Positions 1-9,278 of a stretch of 64,000 nucleotides of DNA are shown here, piece by piece; within the stretch, counting starts at the first letter, position 1, and each line of letters starts with the position of its first letter. A model generated the notes under the pieces. It did not search any database, was not told where the DNA came from, and was given only the letters and a program-made list of their open reading frames with translations. This DNA is from Pseudomonas sp. 6D_7.1_Bac1. Lineage in GTDB: Bacteria > Pseudomonadota > Gammaproteobacteria > Pseudomonadales > Pseudomonadaceae. A program made the translations under genes and the position numbers. The stretch covers positions 1-64,000 of the forward strand of contig NZ_JANLNW010000071.1 of assembly GCF_025465945.1 (NCBI RefSeq). The letters are read 5' to 3'.

Positions 1-15
1 AAATAACCCCAACTA

Positions 16-62
16 TGTGGTGAGGGGCTTTTGTGGGGGGGGAGCAAGCTCCCTCGCCACAC
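16..62. repeat. Degraded REP sequence (GAGGGAGCTTGCTCCC family)
   Basis: The right arm at 37-58 matches the arm of the GAGGGAGC...CTCGCCACA repeats found six more times in the window. The left part (gtggtgagggg) is only a partial match, so this looks like a decayed or compact REP pair downstream of rmf. Confidence 0.6.
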
Positions 63-100
63 AGCATTTCAGTTATTGGTCTTGAGTTGTTTACAGGAAT

Positions 101-126
101 AAAAAAGGGCTCCTCGAAGGAGCCCC
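101..126 (-). terminator. Rho-independent terminator of rmf
   Basis: An 8-bp perfect stem (107-114 with 118-125) with a 3-base loop is followed, in the rmf reading direction, by six T residues. It lies about 85 bases after the rmf stop codon and nothing else ends here on that strand. Confidence 0.85.
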
Positions 127-211
127 AGGGCCGAAGCCCGCCGCCCGGATAGGACGTGCGTGGTTAAGTCATTGCGTAATCAGATTGTCGTGTCGGAATG
201 AGTGCCCTGTA

Positions 212-427
212 TTAGCCGACGGCGTGAAGTTCGTTGAGTCTATGGATTCCCGCAGTGCCGGTCATACCGTCCCAGTTGTCGCCGCGTCCTTCTCGCCAGC
301 CGTTGATCCAGGCTTGACGTACCGACGGTAGAGTAAATGGGCAAAGCTCACGGGATTTGCCACCAACGCCATATTGATATCCGCGCAAAAATGCTCTTTC
401 CAACGGATCACGCTTAAGTCTTCTCAT
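212..427 (-). CDS. rmf: Ribosome modulation factor Rmf
   Basis: A 71-residue basic protein that in gammaproteobacteria binds 70S ribosomes in stationary phase and drives their dimerisation into inactive 100S particles. The N-terminal stretch MRRLKRDPLERAFLRGYQYG and the central RQAWINGWREGRGDNW block are the family signature, and the length is slightly above the 55 residues of E. coli Rmf, as usual in Pseudomonas. It is a single gene with its own terminator at 101-126. Upstream (428 onwards, same strand) is a leader containing four consecutive hairpins, so expression is probably controlled through its 5' UTR as well as by growth-phase promoters. Divergent from rlmKL, which is another ribosome-related gene. 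Confidence 0.95.
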   Translation of the reverse strand: MRRLKRDPLERAFLRGYQYGVGGKSRELCPFTLPSVRQAWINGWREGRGDNWDGMTGTAGIHRLNELHAVG

Positions 428-466
428 AGGGTGTTTCCCTCACTTGTTGACTGTGTTCATTGCGTC

Positions 467-559
467 GACCTCTATCGAGGTCAGGCAGAAAAATTTCTGC
501 CGTTGGTGGCTCGCTGCCGGCGTCACGAGCCAAGGTGTTGACGTCGTTGCGGCGTCAAC
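467..559 (-). promoter_or_regulatory. Structured rmf 5' leader (candidate rmf RNA motif)
   Basis: Four perfect inverted repeats follow one another within 93 bases: 467-472/477-482 (loop TATC), 484-490/495-501, 507-513/526-532 and 537-543/553-559. They sit 40-132 bases upstream of the rmf start codon in the transcribed direction. A conserved structured RNA called the rmf motif has been described upstream of Pseudomonas rmf genes; I infer this is that element, but I did not align it to the published consensus. Confidence 0.6.
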
Positions 560-972
560 CTGTATTGAGTTCTAACCAATGCGTCACATCGAGGGAATGA
601 TCGTTTTGTCATAAGGACGTAACCATTTAGGTGCTATGGCCATAAGAAACACCTCGTTTGTAGCCGTTTTGATAAGCAAAGCCCGCTATGATCAGCCTCC
701 CACTAGATGATGAGGCTAATCCTTTAGTGAGAATGTCCACCCGTAGCACTCGGGTACTATTCGACGAAGGGTCGAGTTATGACATTTTGTTGCAAAGAAT
801 TTTTTATCTGCCCGGGCATCTAAGCTATTTCAACCGATTGGTTGGCTGTGCGGCCAGGGTGGGACGGCACACTTTCGTGCCACGCGAGCGCTCTTCAAGA
901 AAAGCGCTTGATTGAAAACCGAGCGGTCAATGCGTTGCCCGTTCACTTATTGCTAAAGGCCCTGGAACTCCC
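560..972. other. Intergenic region between rmf and rlmKL
   Basis: About 400 bases with no gene I can support. It must hold the divergent promoters for rmf and rlmKL. Short open frames exist (for example 688-915) but they lack a convincing ribosome binding site and resemble no family I know. No clean sigma-70 hexamer pair stood out. Confidence 0.5.
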
Positions 973-3243
973 ATGTCGGATCGTTACGAACTCTTCCTCA
1001 CTTGCCCCAAAGGCCTCGAAGGTCTGCTTATCGAGGAAGCCGTCGGGCTTGGCCTTGAGGATGCGCGCGAGCACACGTCGGCCGTGCGCGGCATGGCCGA
1101 CATGGAAACGGCTTATCGCCTGTGCCTGTGGTCACGTCTGGCTAACCGGGTACTGCTGGTGCTCAAGCGTTTCCCGATGAAGGACGCCGAAGACCTCTAC
1201 CATGGCGTGCTGGATATCGAGTGGCAAGATCACATGCTCAATGACGGCACCCTGGCCGTTGAATTCAGTGGTCACGGCTCGGGTATCGACAACACGCACT
1301 TCGGCGCCCTGAAAGTGAAGGACGCCATCGTCGACAAACTGCGCACCCCGTCGGGCGAGCGTCCGTCCATCGACAAGCTCAACCCTGACCTGCGCATTCA
1401 CCTGCGCCTGGACCGTGGCGAAGCGATCCTGTCCCTCGACCTGTCCGGTCACAGCCTGCACCAGCGCGGTTACCGCCTGCAGCAAGGTGCAGCGCCGCTG
1501 AAGGAAAACCTCGCGGCGGCGATTCTGATTCGTTCCGGCTGGCCGCGGATTGCGGCTGAAGGCGGCGCCCTGGCTGACCCGATGTGCGGTGTGGGTACCT
1601 TCCTCGTCGAAGCCGCGATGATCGCCGCCGACATGGCGCCGAACCTGCGTCGCGAGCAGTGGGGCTTCACCGCCTGGCTCGGTCACGTGCCGGCGTTGTG
1701 GAAAAAACTTCATGAAGAGGCCAGCGCCCGCGCCGCTGCCGGTCTGGCCAAGCCACCGCTGTGGATTCGCGGTTACGAAGCCGACCCGCGCCTGATTCAA
1801 CCGGGCCGCAACAACGTCGAGCGTGCCGGCCTGAGCGAGTGGATCAAGATCTACCAGGGCGAAGTCGCGACCTTCGAGCCGCGTCCGGACCAGAACCAGA
1901 AAGGCCTGGTGATCTGCAACCCTCCGTACGGCGAGCGTCTGGGCGACGAGGCGAGCTTGCTCTATCTCTACCAGAACCTCGGCGAGCGTCTGCGTCAGGC
2001 CTGCCTGAACTGGGAAGCGGCGGTGTTCACCGGCGCGCCGGACCTGGGCAAGCGCATGGGGATTCGCAGCCACAAACAGTATTCGTTCTGGAACGGTGCC
2101 TTGCCGTGCAAATTGCTGCTGATCAAGGTCCTGCCGGATCAGTTTGTCACCGGTGAGCGTCGTACCCCGGAACAGCGTCAGGCCGAACGTGAACAGGCTG
2201 TCTACGATCAGTCGCCGGCCGAGCCGCAAGAGCGTCAGTACAACAAGAACGGCAACCCGATCAAACCTGCACCGGCGCCGGCTCCCGTCGTTGAACAGGC
2301 ACGCCTGAGCGAAGGCGGGCAGATGTTTGCCAACCGCCTGCAAAAGAACCTCAAAGCCTTGGGCAAATGGGTCAAGCGTGAAGGGGTCGACTGCTACCGC
2401 GTCTACGATGCCGACATGCCGGAATACTCCATGGCCATCGACCTGTACCACGACTGGGTCCATGTTCAGGAATACGCGGCACCGAAGTCGATCGATCCGG
2501 AAAAAGCCTCGGCGCGTATGTTCGATGCGCTGGCAGCCATTCCGCAGGCCTTGAATATCGATAAGAGCCGGGTGGTCGTCAAGCGTCGCGAGCGTCAGAG
2601 CGGCACCAAGCAGTACGAGCGCCAGAGCGCCCAGGGCAAGTTCACCGAGGTGAACGAAGGTGGCGTGAAGTTGCTGGTCAATTTGACTGATTACCTCGAC
2701 ACCGGGTTGTTCCTCGACCACCGGCCAATGCGTTTGCGGATTCAGAAAGAGGCCGCCGGCAAGCGCTTCCTCAACCTGTATTGCTACACCGCGACGGCCA
2801 GCGTCCATGCGGCCAAAGGCGGCGCGCGCAGCACCACCAGCGTCGACCTGTCGAAAACCTACCTGGACTGGGCGCGCCGCAACCTGTCGCTGAACGGCTT
2901 CTCTGACAAGAACCGCCTGGAGCAGGGCGACGTGATGGCCTGGCTGGAAGCCAACCGTGACGAATTCGATATGATCTTTATCGATCCGCCGACCTTCTCC
3001 AACTCCAAGCGCATGGAAGGGATCTTCGACGTGCAGCGCGACCACGTGCAGTTGCTGGATCTGGCCATGGCCCGTCTGGCGCCGGGTGGCGTGTTGTACT
3101 TCTCCAACAACTTCCGCAAGTTCCAGCTCGAAGAAAACCTCACGGCGCGCTATGCCGTCGAAGAGATCACCGCGCAAACCATCGACCCGGACTTTGCCCG
3201 TAACGGCAAGATCCACCGCGCCTGGAAAATCATGGCGCGCTAA
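973..3243 (+). CDS. rlmKL: Bifunctional 23S rRNA methyltransferase RlmKL (m2G2445 / m7G2069)
   Basis: A 756-residue two-headed methyltransferase that modifies two guanines in 23S rRNA. An N-terminal THUMP domain (about residues 45-155) precedes the RlmL domain with its NPPYGERLG motif at about residue 316, which marks an N2-guanine methyltransferase. The C-terminal RlmK domain carries a second SAM-binding fold and the DPPTFSNSKRM motif at about residue 671. A charged, Pro/Ala-rich linker near residues 420-445 joins the halves. Length and domain order match the fused E. coli enzyme (formerly YcbY). The gene stands alone and ends at a terminator at 3257-3295. Confidence 0.95.
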   Translation: MSDRYELFLTCPKGLEGLLIEEAVGLGLEDAREHTSAVRGMADMETAYRLCLWSRLANRVLLVLKRFPMKDAEDLYHGVLDIEWQDHMLNDGTLAVEFSGHGSGIDNTHFGALKVKDAIVDKLRTPSGERPSIDKLNPDLRIHLRLDRGEAILSLDLSGHSLHQRGYRLQQGAAPLKENLAAAILIRSGWPRIAAEGGALADPMCGVGTFLVEAAMIAADMAPNLRREQWGFTAWLGHVPALWKKLHEEASARAAAGLAKPPLWIRGYEADPRLIQPGRNNVERAGLSEWIKIYQGEVATFEPRPDQNQKGLVICNPPYGERLGDEASLLYLYQNLGERLRQACLNWEAAVFTGAPDLGKRMGIRSHKQYSFWNGALPCKLLLIKVLPDQFVTGERRTPEQRQAEREQAVYDQSPAEPQERQYNKNGNPIKPAPAPAPVVEQARLSEGGQMFANRLQKNLKALGKWVKREGVDCYRVYDADMPEYSMAIDLYHDWVHVQEYAAPKSIDPEKASARMFDALAAIPQALNIDKSRVVVKRRERQSGTKQYERQSAQGKFTEVNEGGVKLLVNLTDYLDTGLFLDHRPMRLRIQKEAAGKRFLNLYCYTATASVHAAKGGARSTTSVDLSKTYLDWARRNLSLNGFSDKNRLEQGDVMAWLEANRDEFDMIFIDPPTFSNSKRMEGIFDVQRDHVQLLDLAMARLAPGGVLYFSNNFRKFQLEENLTARYAVEEITAQTIDPDFARNGKIHRAWKIMAR

Positions 3244-3256
3244 CGGTAAATTGGAT

Positions 3257-3295
3257 CCATGGAGCCTTGATTTTTCTGGGCTCTATGGTCTTTTT
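3257..3295 (+). terminator. Rho-independent terminator of rlmKL
   Basis: A 10-bp stem (3257-3266 with 3279-3288, one G-U pair) is followed by TCTTTTT, 14 bases after the rlmKL stop codon. Confidence 0.8.
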
Positions 3296-3381
3296 ACACT
3301 GGCTAATCTAGTGGCTAATGGCTATAACTTCACTCAAAGCCAAGGTGACGCCAAAGCACGCCGGCGTTCTGAGTTTTGCTT

Positions 3382-5781
3382 ATGCCGTTGCACGCCGTAC
3401 GACCCAAGATCCTGGGCTTCATCAGTGAAGATGTTTCGGCCTGGCTCATTGCGCTGCTGGTTCTACTGACCGGCGGCGCGCTGACAGGGTTGCTCGCCTG
3501 GGCCAACCTCAACCTGCACCATCAGCAGGTGGCGCAGGGTTTTCAATTGCTGGTCAGCGAGCGCAAGAGCCGGATTGCCGAGCGTTTCGACGATCAGGAG
3601 CAGCGTCTCGATAGCCTGCGGCGATTCTTCGTCAACTCCGAATCGGTGTCCCGTGAAGAGTTCGACGGTTTTACCAAAGCACTGCTGCAAAGAACTCAGG
3701 CGTACGCCTGGGCGCCGTTGGTTGCCCGCAGTGAACGTGCTGCGCTCGAGCAACAGGAGCGCAAGCAAGGTGTCGCCGGGTTTTCCATCCGCGACTTGAA
3801 GCCTTCGGCAGAGCTGCAACCGGCCGCCTTGCGTGATGAGTACGCGCCAGTGTTATACAGCCAGACGCAAAGCTTGAAAGGTGCGCCACTGGGTTTTGAT
3901 TTGCTGTCGGAGCCGGCACGTCGCGCAACCCTGCAAAGGGCCCGCAGCCTGAATGGAATAGCAGTGTCCGATCCCATGCAGTTGATTGGTGTCGATCCTG
4001 AGTATGCCCGGGGTGTATTGCTGGTCGAGCCGGTTTCGCGTTATGCCGAAGCGCCCGGACATGCTGCCGCGCCCGTTGGTTATGTGCTGGCTGTCATCAG
4101 CATGCGTCAGTTGGTGGCCGATGGTTTTCCGATGCCCGGTCAGGACAATCTGGTGGTGCAGATTCGCGGTCGGGCGCAGGACGGTCAGTCAGAGGCGCTC
4201 TACGAATCCCCCAATCCGGTGGCGAATCAACCGTTGCATTACCGCTCGATGTTGCGCCTGGGCGATCATGTCTACGATCTCGACATTCGTTCCAGCACGG
4301 TGTTTGAGCGTGCCAATCATTCGGCGGTTGCCAGCCTGTTCGTGATGGGCGCTCTGTTGAGCGTGCTGCTCAGTGCTTTGCTCTACATTCTGGTCAGTCA
4401 GCGGCAACGGGCGCTGGCGCTGGTCGAGCAGCGTACCCGAGAGTTGCGCCTGCGTGAGCAGGAGTTGAAGGGCGCTCATGGACAGTTACGCGGGGTGCTG
4501 GACGCCGCGACCCAGGTGGCGGTGATTGCTACCGATCTGCGCGGTGTGATCACGACCTTCAATGCGGGGGCCGAGCACATGCTCGGCTATCGCAGTGTTG
4601 ATGTGCTGGGGCATATGACCCTGGAAAGCTTGCACCTGCCCATTGAGCTGGAAGCACGCGCCATGGAGCTCAGTCAGCGTTACGGCAAGCCAGTGCCGAG
4701 CTGTCAGGCGATGCTGGTGGAGGGTGGCGAAGAGGGCAGGCATGAAGCGCGTGAATGGACCTTGGTTCGGCAGGATTACAGTCACCTGACAGTGAACATG
4801 CTCGCCACGGCCGTGCTTGATGAGCAGGGGCTTTGGGTCGGGCATCTGGCAATCTGCATCGACATCACCGAGCGCAAACGGGTGCATGAAGCGTTGGCGG
4901 CGCGCGATCTGTTGCTCAAGAAACTCAGCGCGCATGTTCCGGGCGGTATTTACCAGTTCAAGATGGCGGCGGACGGGCGCTTCAGTGTGATCTACGCCAG
5001 TGACGGCATCCGCGATATTTACGAGCTCGATCCGGACGTGCTGCAACAGAATGCCGAGGCCATTTTCAAGCGGATTCATCCGCAGGACGTGGCTCGGGTG
5101 CGTGCCTCGATCCGTATCTCCTCGCAAAAGCTCAGCCCGTGGCGCGAAGAGTACCGTGTGCAGTTACCCGTACGTGGCCTGCGTTGGGTGCGCGGCGAGG
5201 CAACGCCGGAAGAACTGCCCGGCGGTGGGGTGCTGTGGCATGGCTATATTTCGGATATTTCCGACCTCAAACGGGTCGAGGAAGAGCTGCGCGCGTTGTC
5301 GGTGACCGATTCGCTGACCGGAATTCACAATCGGCGCTATTTCCAGGAGCGACTGACCACGGAAATGGCTCGGGTCGAGCGCGGTATCGGGACGTTGGCA
5401 GTGATCATGCTGGATATCGATCACTTCAAACGCATCAATGATGTGTATGGCCACGCGGCGGGCGATCGGGTGTTACAGGCGATCTGTCAGCGTATCCGCC
5501 ACCGCTTGCGCCGCACCGATGTGTTCTGTCGCATGGGGGGTGAGGAGTTCATGGTGCTGTGTCCGGACACCGACGGGCAGAACGCCCATATGTTGGCCGT
5601 CGAGCTGTGGCAGAGCTTGCGTAATACGCCAATCGACGGGTTGGGCACGGTGACTGCCAGCTTCGGCATCGCCAGTTGGCGTTGCGGAGAAGGTGCTGAT
5701 GCCTTGCTGCTGCGCGCGGATTCTGGGGTTTACGCCGCGAAACAGGCGGGACGGGATCGGGTTGAGGTGGAGCAGGCGTAG
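3382..5781 (+). CDS. CHASE-PAS-PAS-GGDEF membrane diguanylate cyclase
   Basis: Predicted inner-membrane diguanylate cyclase of 799 residues making c-di-GMP in response to a periplasmic ligand. A transmembrane helix (about 18-42) is followed by a periplasmic CHASE-type domain (about 70-270, with the FDGFTKALLQRTQAYAWAPLV region), a second helix (about 312-336), a short coiled coil, two PAS/PAC modules (about 370-490 and 510-630) and a C-terminal GGDEF domain. The active-site loop reads GGEEF (residues 719-723), a functional variant, and an RxxD inhibitory site (RRTD) lies five residues before it, so the enzyme is expected to be active and product-inhibited. The ATG at 3382 was preferred to the in-frame TTG at 3376; the ribosome binding site is weak for both. 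The ligand is unknown. Confidence 0.85.
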   Translation: MPLHAVRPKILGFISEDVSAWLIALLVLLTGGALTGLLAWANLNLHHQQVAQGFQLLVSERKSRIAERFDDQEQRLDSLRRFFVNSESVSREEFDGFTKALLQRTQAYAWAPLVARSERAALEQQERKQGVAGFSIRDLKPSAELQPAALRDEYAPVLYSQTQSLKGAPLGFDLLSEPARRATLQRARSLNGIAVSDPMQLIGVDPEYARGVLLVEPVSRYAEAPGHAAAPVGYVLAVISMRQLVADGFPMPGQDNLVVQIRGRAQDGQSEALYESPNPVANQPLHYRSMLRLGDHVYDLDIRSSTVFERANHSAVASLFVMGALLSVLLSALLYILVSQRQRALALVEQRTRELRLREQELKGAHGQLRGVLDAATQVAVIATDLRGVITTFNAGAEHMLGYRSVDVLGHMTLESLHLPIELEARAMELSQRYGKPVPSCQAMLVEGGEEGRHEAREWTLVRQDYSHLTVNMLATAVLDEQGLWVGHLAICIDITERKRVHEALAARDLLLKKLSAHVPGGIYQFKMAADGRFSVIYASDGIRDIYELDPDVLQQNAEAIFKRIHPQDVARVRASIRISSQKLSPWREEYRVQLPVRGLRWVRGEATPEELPGGGVLWHGYISDISDLKRVEEELRALSVTDSLTGIHNRRYFQERLTTEMARVERGIGTLAVIMLDIDHFKRINDVYGHAAGDRVLQAICQRIRHRLRRTDVFCRMGGEEFMVLCPDTDGQNAHMLAVELWQSLRNTPIDGLGTVTASFGIASWRCGEGADALLLRADSGVYAAKQAGRDRVEVEQA

Positions 5782-5797
5782 ACCGGTACAAGCCTGC

Positions 5798-5931
5798 GTG
5801 GCGAGGGAGCTTGCTCCCGCTGGGGTGCGAAGCGCCCCTGAAAGCGATGACCCGCATTGGGCCAGATATAACTCAATCGTTGATTTTGCGGCTGCTGCGC
5901 AACCGAGCGGGAGCAAGCTCCCTCGCCACAG
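5798..5931. repeat. REP pair (GAGGGAGCTTGCTCCC family)
   Basis: Inverted pair of REP arms, gtggcgagggagcttgctcc at 5798 and its reverse complement ending at 5930, between the convergent diguanylate cyclase gene and dacB. Confidence 0.85.
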
Positions 5932-5953
5932 TTGCGCAGTGTTTAAGTGAGGC

Positions 5954-7414
5954 TTACAGCGCCGAAGCCGCTGTCGGCAGTTTCGGCTGGCGGTACAGGT
6001 CCAGCAGCACTTGGTCGAGCACCGAATGCGCGCCAAAAGGTGCGGGATCGTTGAGGATCGCGACCACTGCCCACGTATTGCCGTTGATGTCGCGGCTGAA
6101 ACCGGCGATAGCGCGCACGGTGTTCAGGGTGCCGGTCTTGACGTGTGCCTCACCCTTCATCGCGGTGGTCTTGAGGCGTTTGCGCATGGTGCCGTCGGTA
6201 CCGGCAATTGGCAGCGAGCTGATGTACTCGGCGGCATACGGGCTACGCCAAGCGGCTTGCAGCATGCTCGCCATTTCACGGGCGCTGACCCGTTCGGCGC
6301 GCGACAGGCCGGAACCGTTCTCCATCACCAGGTGCGGCGCAGTGATGCCTTTCTTCGCCAGCCACTGACGGACCACACGTTGCGCTGCTTTTGCATCGTC
6401 CGCATCCGCGTCGGTGCGGTATTTCGCACCCAGGCTCAGGAACAACTGCTGAGCCATGGTGTTGTTACTGTACTTGTTGATGTCGCGGATGATTTCCGCC
6501 AGGTCCGGTGAGAACGCTCGGGCCAATACCTTGGCGTCTTTCGGTACGGCAGCCAGACGATCCTTGCCCTGGATGCTGCCACCCAATTCCTGCCAGATCG
6601 CCCGTACAGCGCCTGCGGTGTAGGTCGCGTGGTCGAGCAGCGAAAGATAAGTCTGCGAACTGCAGCCGTCGCCCAACTGGCCCGCCACTGTCACGGACAC
6701 GCTGCCGTCGGCCTGGGTCACCGGGTTGTAGCGCACGCCGCCGGTGCACTGTTTGGCGTTGATGGCCTTGACCTGGTTGTCGATGCGAATGCTGGCGATC
6801 GGTGGCTCGACCGACACCAGCACCTTGCCCGAATCGTTGCGTGCGACAAAGCGCAGGGCCTTGAGGTTGACCATCAGTGCGTCGGGCTTGACCAGGAACG
6901 GCTTGTTCTCGTCATTACCGTCGTCATTGAACTCAGGCAGTTGCGGCTGGACGAAGAAACTGCGGTCCAGTACCAGGTCGCCGGTGACTTGCTGCACGCC
7001 ATTGGCTCGCAGGTCGCGCATCAGCAGCCAGAGTTTTTCCATGTTCAGCTTCGGATCGCCGCCACCCTTGAGGTACAGGTTGCCGTTCAGGATGCCGCCA
7101 CTGAGGGTGCCGTCGGTGTAGAACTCGGTTTTCCACTGGTGGTTCGGGCCGAGCATTTCCAGCGCGGCGTAGGTGGTCACCAGTTTCATGGTCGAGGCCG
7201 GATTGACCGAAACGTCAGCGTTGAAAACGGTCGGTGTGCCGGGGCCATTGAGTGGAATCATCACCAGCGACAGGGCGCTGTCCTGCAACTTGCTGGCTCT
7301 GAGGGCCTTTTCGACATTGGGTGTCAGTGCGGTGTTGACCGGGGCTGCAGAAATCGGGAAGGCCAGAGGCACAAGCAGACTGGCGAGAAGCAATGGACGC
7401 AAAGATTTGATCAT
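5954..7414 (-). CDS. dacB: D-alanyl-D-alanine carboxypeptidase/endopeptidase (PBP4)
   Basis: Periplasmic low-molecular-mass penicillin-binding protein that trims or cleaves peptide cross-links in peptidoglycan. A signal peptide (MIKSLRPLLLASLLVPLAFP, cleaved after SAA) starts the 486-residue protein. The three active-site motifs of the class C PBP4 family are visible: SxxK (STMK), SxN (SNN in KYSNNTMAQQ) and KTG (HVKTGTLN near the C-terminus). The start at 7414 is chosen because the upstream in-frame extension is not signal-like. In P. aeruginosa, loss of dacB induces AmpC through AmpR; whether that holds here cannot be seen from this window, which shows no ampC. Divergent from yggL. Confidence 0.93.
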   Translation of the reverse strand: MIKSLRPLLLASLLVPLAFPISAAPVNTALTPNVEKALRASKLQDSALSLVMIPLNGPGTPTVFNADVSVNPASTMKLVTTYAALEMLGPNHQWKTEFYTDGTLSGGILNGNLYLKGGGDPKLNMEKLWLLMRDLRANGVQQVTGDLVLDRSFFVQPQLPEFNDDGNDENKPFLVKPDALMVNLKALRFVARNDSGKVLVSVEPPIASIRIDNQVKAINAKQCTGGVRYNPVTQADGSVSVTVAGQLGDGCSSQTYLSLLDHATYTAGAVRAIWQELGGSIQGKDRLAAVPKDAKVLARAFSPDLAEIIRDINKYSNNTMAQQLFLSLGAKYRTDADADDAKAAQRVVRQWLAKKGITAPHLVMENGSGLSRAERVSAREMASMLQAAWRSPYAAEYISSLPIAGTDGTMRKRLKTTAMKGEAHVKTGTLNTVRAIAGFSRDINGNTWAVVAILNDPAPFGAHSVLDQVLLDLYRQPKLPTAASAL

Positions 7415-7648
7415 CTGAAATAAAACCCTACAGCCGAGGGGGAAAAAGATGAGGGCATGGAGATAAATTCCCTCAGTGGTCACGAAAGTGTCGGCATTAT
7501 GCCCCAAGGAATGGTGCCCTGTGCCGTACACGGGGGGCTTAATCGGCTATTTTTTTACCGGCGGTAGGCACAAGCTCCCAGAGAGTCGGGCAAACAGCGG
7601 CTTAAACTGCTAAAGTGCTGCCCGTTATTACTTTTGAGGATTGTTCCA

Positions 7649-7993
7649 ATGGCGACTAACCGTTCCCAGCGTCTGCGCAAAAAACTGTGCGTCGATGAAT
7701 TTCAAGAGCTGGGTTTCGAACTGAACCTGGATTTCAAAGAAGATTTGGCTGATGCAGCCGTTGACGCTTTCCTCGATGCATTCCTGAAAGAAGCCATGGA
7801 AGCGAACGGCCTCGGCTACGTTGGCGGCGACGACTTCGGTCTGGTTTGCCTGCAAAAACGTGGCTCGGTCAGCGCTGAACAACGCGCCGCCGTTGAAGCC
7901 TGGCTGAAGGCTCGCACCGAGCTGACCAGCGTTGAAGTCAGCCCGTTGCTGGACGTCTGGTACCCGGAAAAGCCGATCAATCCGGTAGCTTGA
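7649..7993 (+). CDS. yggL: YggL family 50S ribosome-associated protein
   Basis: A 114-residue acidic protein of the YggL (DUF469) family, which in E. coli associates with the 50S ribosomal subunit. The family start MATNRSQRLRKKLCVDEFQELGF and the central block with FLKEAMEANGLGYVGGDDFG are clear. The ATG at 7649 has a GAGGA ribosome binding site nine bases upstream; an in-frame start at 7634 lacks one. Single gene ending at a strong terminator. The precise role remains poorly known in the family. Confidence 0.9.
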   Translation: MATNRSQRLRKKLCVDEFQELGFELNLDFKEDLADAAVDAFLDAFLKEAMEANGLGYVGGDDFGLVCLQKRGSVSAEQRAAVEAWLKARTELTSVEVSPLLDVWYPEKPINPVA

Positions 7994-7999
7994 TGTTCT

Positions 8000-8033
8000 A
8001 AAAAACGGCGACCCAAGGGTCGCCGTTTTTTTA
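8000..8033 (+). terminator. Rho-independent terminator between yggL and the BenE-type gene
   Basis: AAAAAACGGCGACCC paired with GGGTCGCCGTTTTTTT around a two-base loop. The A and T tracts on both sides make it usable from either strand, so it can also stop the convergent permease gene. Confidence 0.9.
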
Positions 8034-8037
8034 TGTC

Positions 8038-9228
8038 TCAAGCCTTGCGCCCGTTCAGAATCATCAGCGTCAACACCCCCGCCACAATCCCCCAAAACGC
8101 CGAGCCGATGGAAAACAACGTCAGCCCCGACGCAGTGACCATAAAAGTGATCAACGCCGCTTCACGTTCTTTCACCTCGCTCATGGCGATGCTCAGACCG
8201 TTGATGATCGAGCCGAACAACGCCAGCGCAGCAATCGACAGCACCAGCTCTTTTGGCAACGCGGCGAACAATGCGGCCAGGGTTGCGCCAAAGACCCCGG
8301 CAATCCCGTAGAAAATCCCGCACCAGACGGCCGCGGTGTAACGCTTGTTGCGATCTTCATGGGCATGCGGCCCGGTGCAGATCGCCGCGCTGATGGCTGC
8401 CAGGTTGATCCCGTGGGAGCCAAATGGCGCCAGCAGCAGCGAGGCGATGCCGGTGGTGGTGATCAGCGGCGAGGCCGGCACGTTGTAGCCGTCGGCGCGC
8501 AATACAGCGATGCCGGGCATGTTTTGCGAGGTCATGGCCACCACGAACAGTGGAATGCCGATGCTGATGGTCGCCGCGAGGGAAAAGTGCGGAGTGGTCC
8601 AGACGGGCGTTGCCACTTCGAGGTGGAAACCGCTGAAATCCAGCAAGCCCATGAACCCGGACAATGCCGTACCGATCAGCAGCGCCACCAGCACCGCATA
8701 ACGTGGCGACAGGCGCTTGACCACCAGGTAAGTGAAAAACATCCCCAGCACCAGGCCGGTGCGATGCTGGGCGGCGACGAAGATTTCGCTGCCGATCTTG
8801 AACAGAATCCCGGCCAGCAACGCAGCGGCCAAAGAGGCGGGAATACGTTTGACCAGGCGCTCGAAGCTGCCGGTCAGGCCGCAAAGGGTCACCAGTAGGG
8901 CGCAGGTGATGTAGGCGCCAATCGCCTCGCCGTAGGTCACACCCGACAAGCTGGTGATCAGCAGCGCCGCACCGGGCGTCGACCAGGCGATGGTGATCGG
9001 TGTGCGATAGCGCAAAGACAAACCGATCGAGCACACGGCCATGCCGATCGAAATCGCCCAGATCCACGACGAAATCTGCCCGCTGGTCAGGCCCGCCGCC
9101 TGGCCGGCCTGGAACATCAGCACCAGCGAGCTGGTGTAGCCGGTCATCATGGCGATGAACCCGGCGACGATGGCCGAGGGTGACGTGTCGGTCAGTGGGC
9201 GAAGTTGCGCGTGAGTGGCGTCGGTCAT
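8038..9228 (-). CDS. BenE-family membrane permease
   Basis: A 396-residue polytopic inner-membrane protein with about 11-12 hydrophobic helices. The N-terminal SAIVAGFIAMMTGYTSSLVLM and the middle VVAMTSQNMPGIAVLRADGY segment match the BenE/YdcO family of benzoate and related transporters in the nucleobase-cation symporter-like fold. No benzoate catabolic genes (benABCD) are near, so benzoate is not established as substrate. Its position beside a GntR regulator and the guanine/xanthine genes leaves open a different aromatic or purine-related substrate, which is inference. The stop codon lies close to the shared terminator at 8000-8033. Confidence 0.8.
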   Translation of the reverse strand: MTDATHAQLRPLTDTSPSAIVAGFIAMMTGYTSSLVLMFQAGQAAGLTSGQISSWIWAISIGMAVCSIGLSLRYRTPITIAWSTPGAALLITSLSGVTYGEAIGAYITCALLVTLCGLTGSFERLVKRIPASLAAALLAGILFKIGSEIFVAAQHRTGLVLGMFFTYLVVKRLSPRYAVLVALLIGTALSGFMGLLDFSGFHLEVATPVWTTPHFSLAATISIGIPLFVVAMTSQNMPGIAVLRADGYNVPASPLITTTGIASLLLAPFGSHGINLAAISAAICTGPHAHEDRNKRYTAAVWCGIFYGIAGVFGATLAALFAALPKELVLSIAALALFGSIINGLSIAMSEVKEREAALITFMVTASGLTLFSIGSAFWGIVAGVLTLMILNGRKA

Positions 9229-9278
9229 GGCGCGGTGTTCCTTGTTCTTGATAGACGAATAAAGTCCGCAGTTGCCAG

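Noticed and set aside
688..915. 75-codon open frame upstream of rlmKL
   Set aside because: No ribosome binding site of note, no recognisable similarity and it lies in promoter sequence; left as intergenic.
1132..3216. A 694-codon open frame on the minus strand opposite rlmKL
   Set aside because: It mirrors the GC-rich third-position pattern of rlmKL, shows no family similarity and the plus-strand gene is certain. The same applies to the long frames opposite ligA (22328-24391), acnA (56177-58072), hemN (36854-38032), guaD (10532-11854) and the cco genes.
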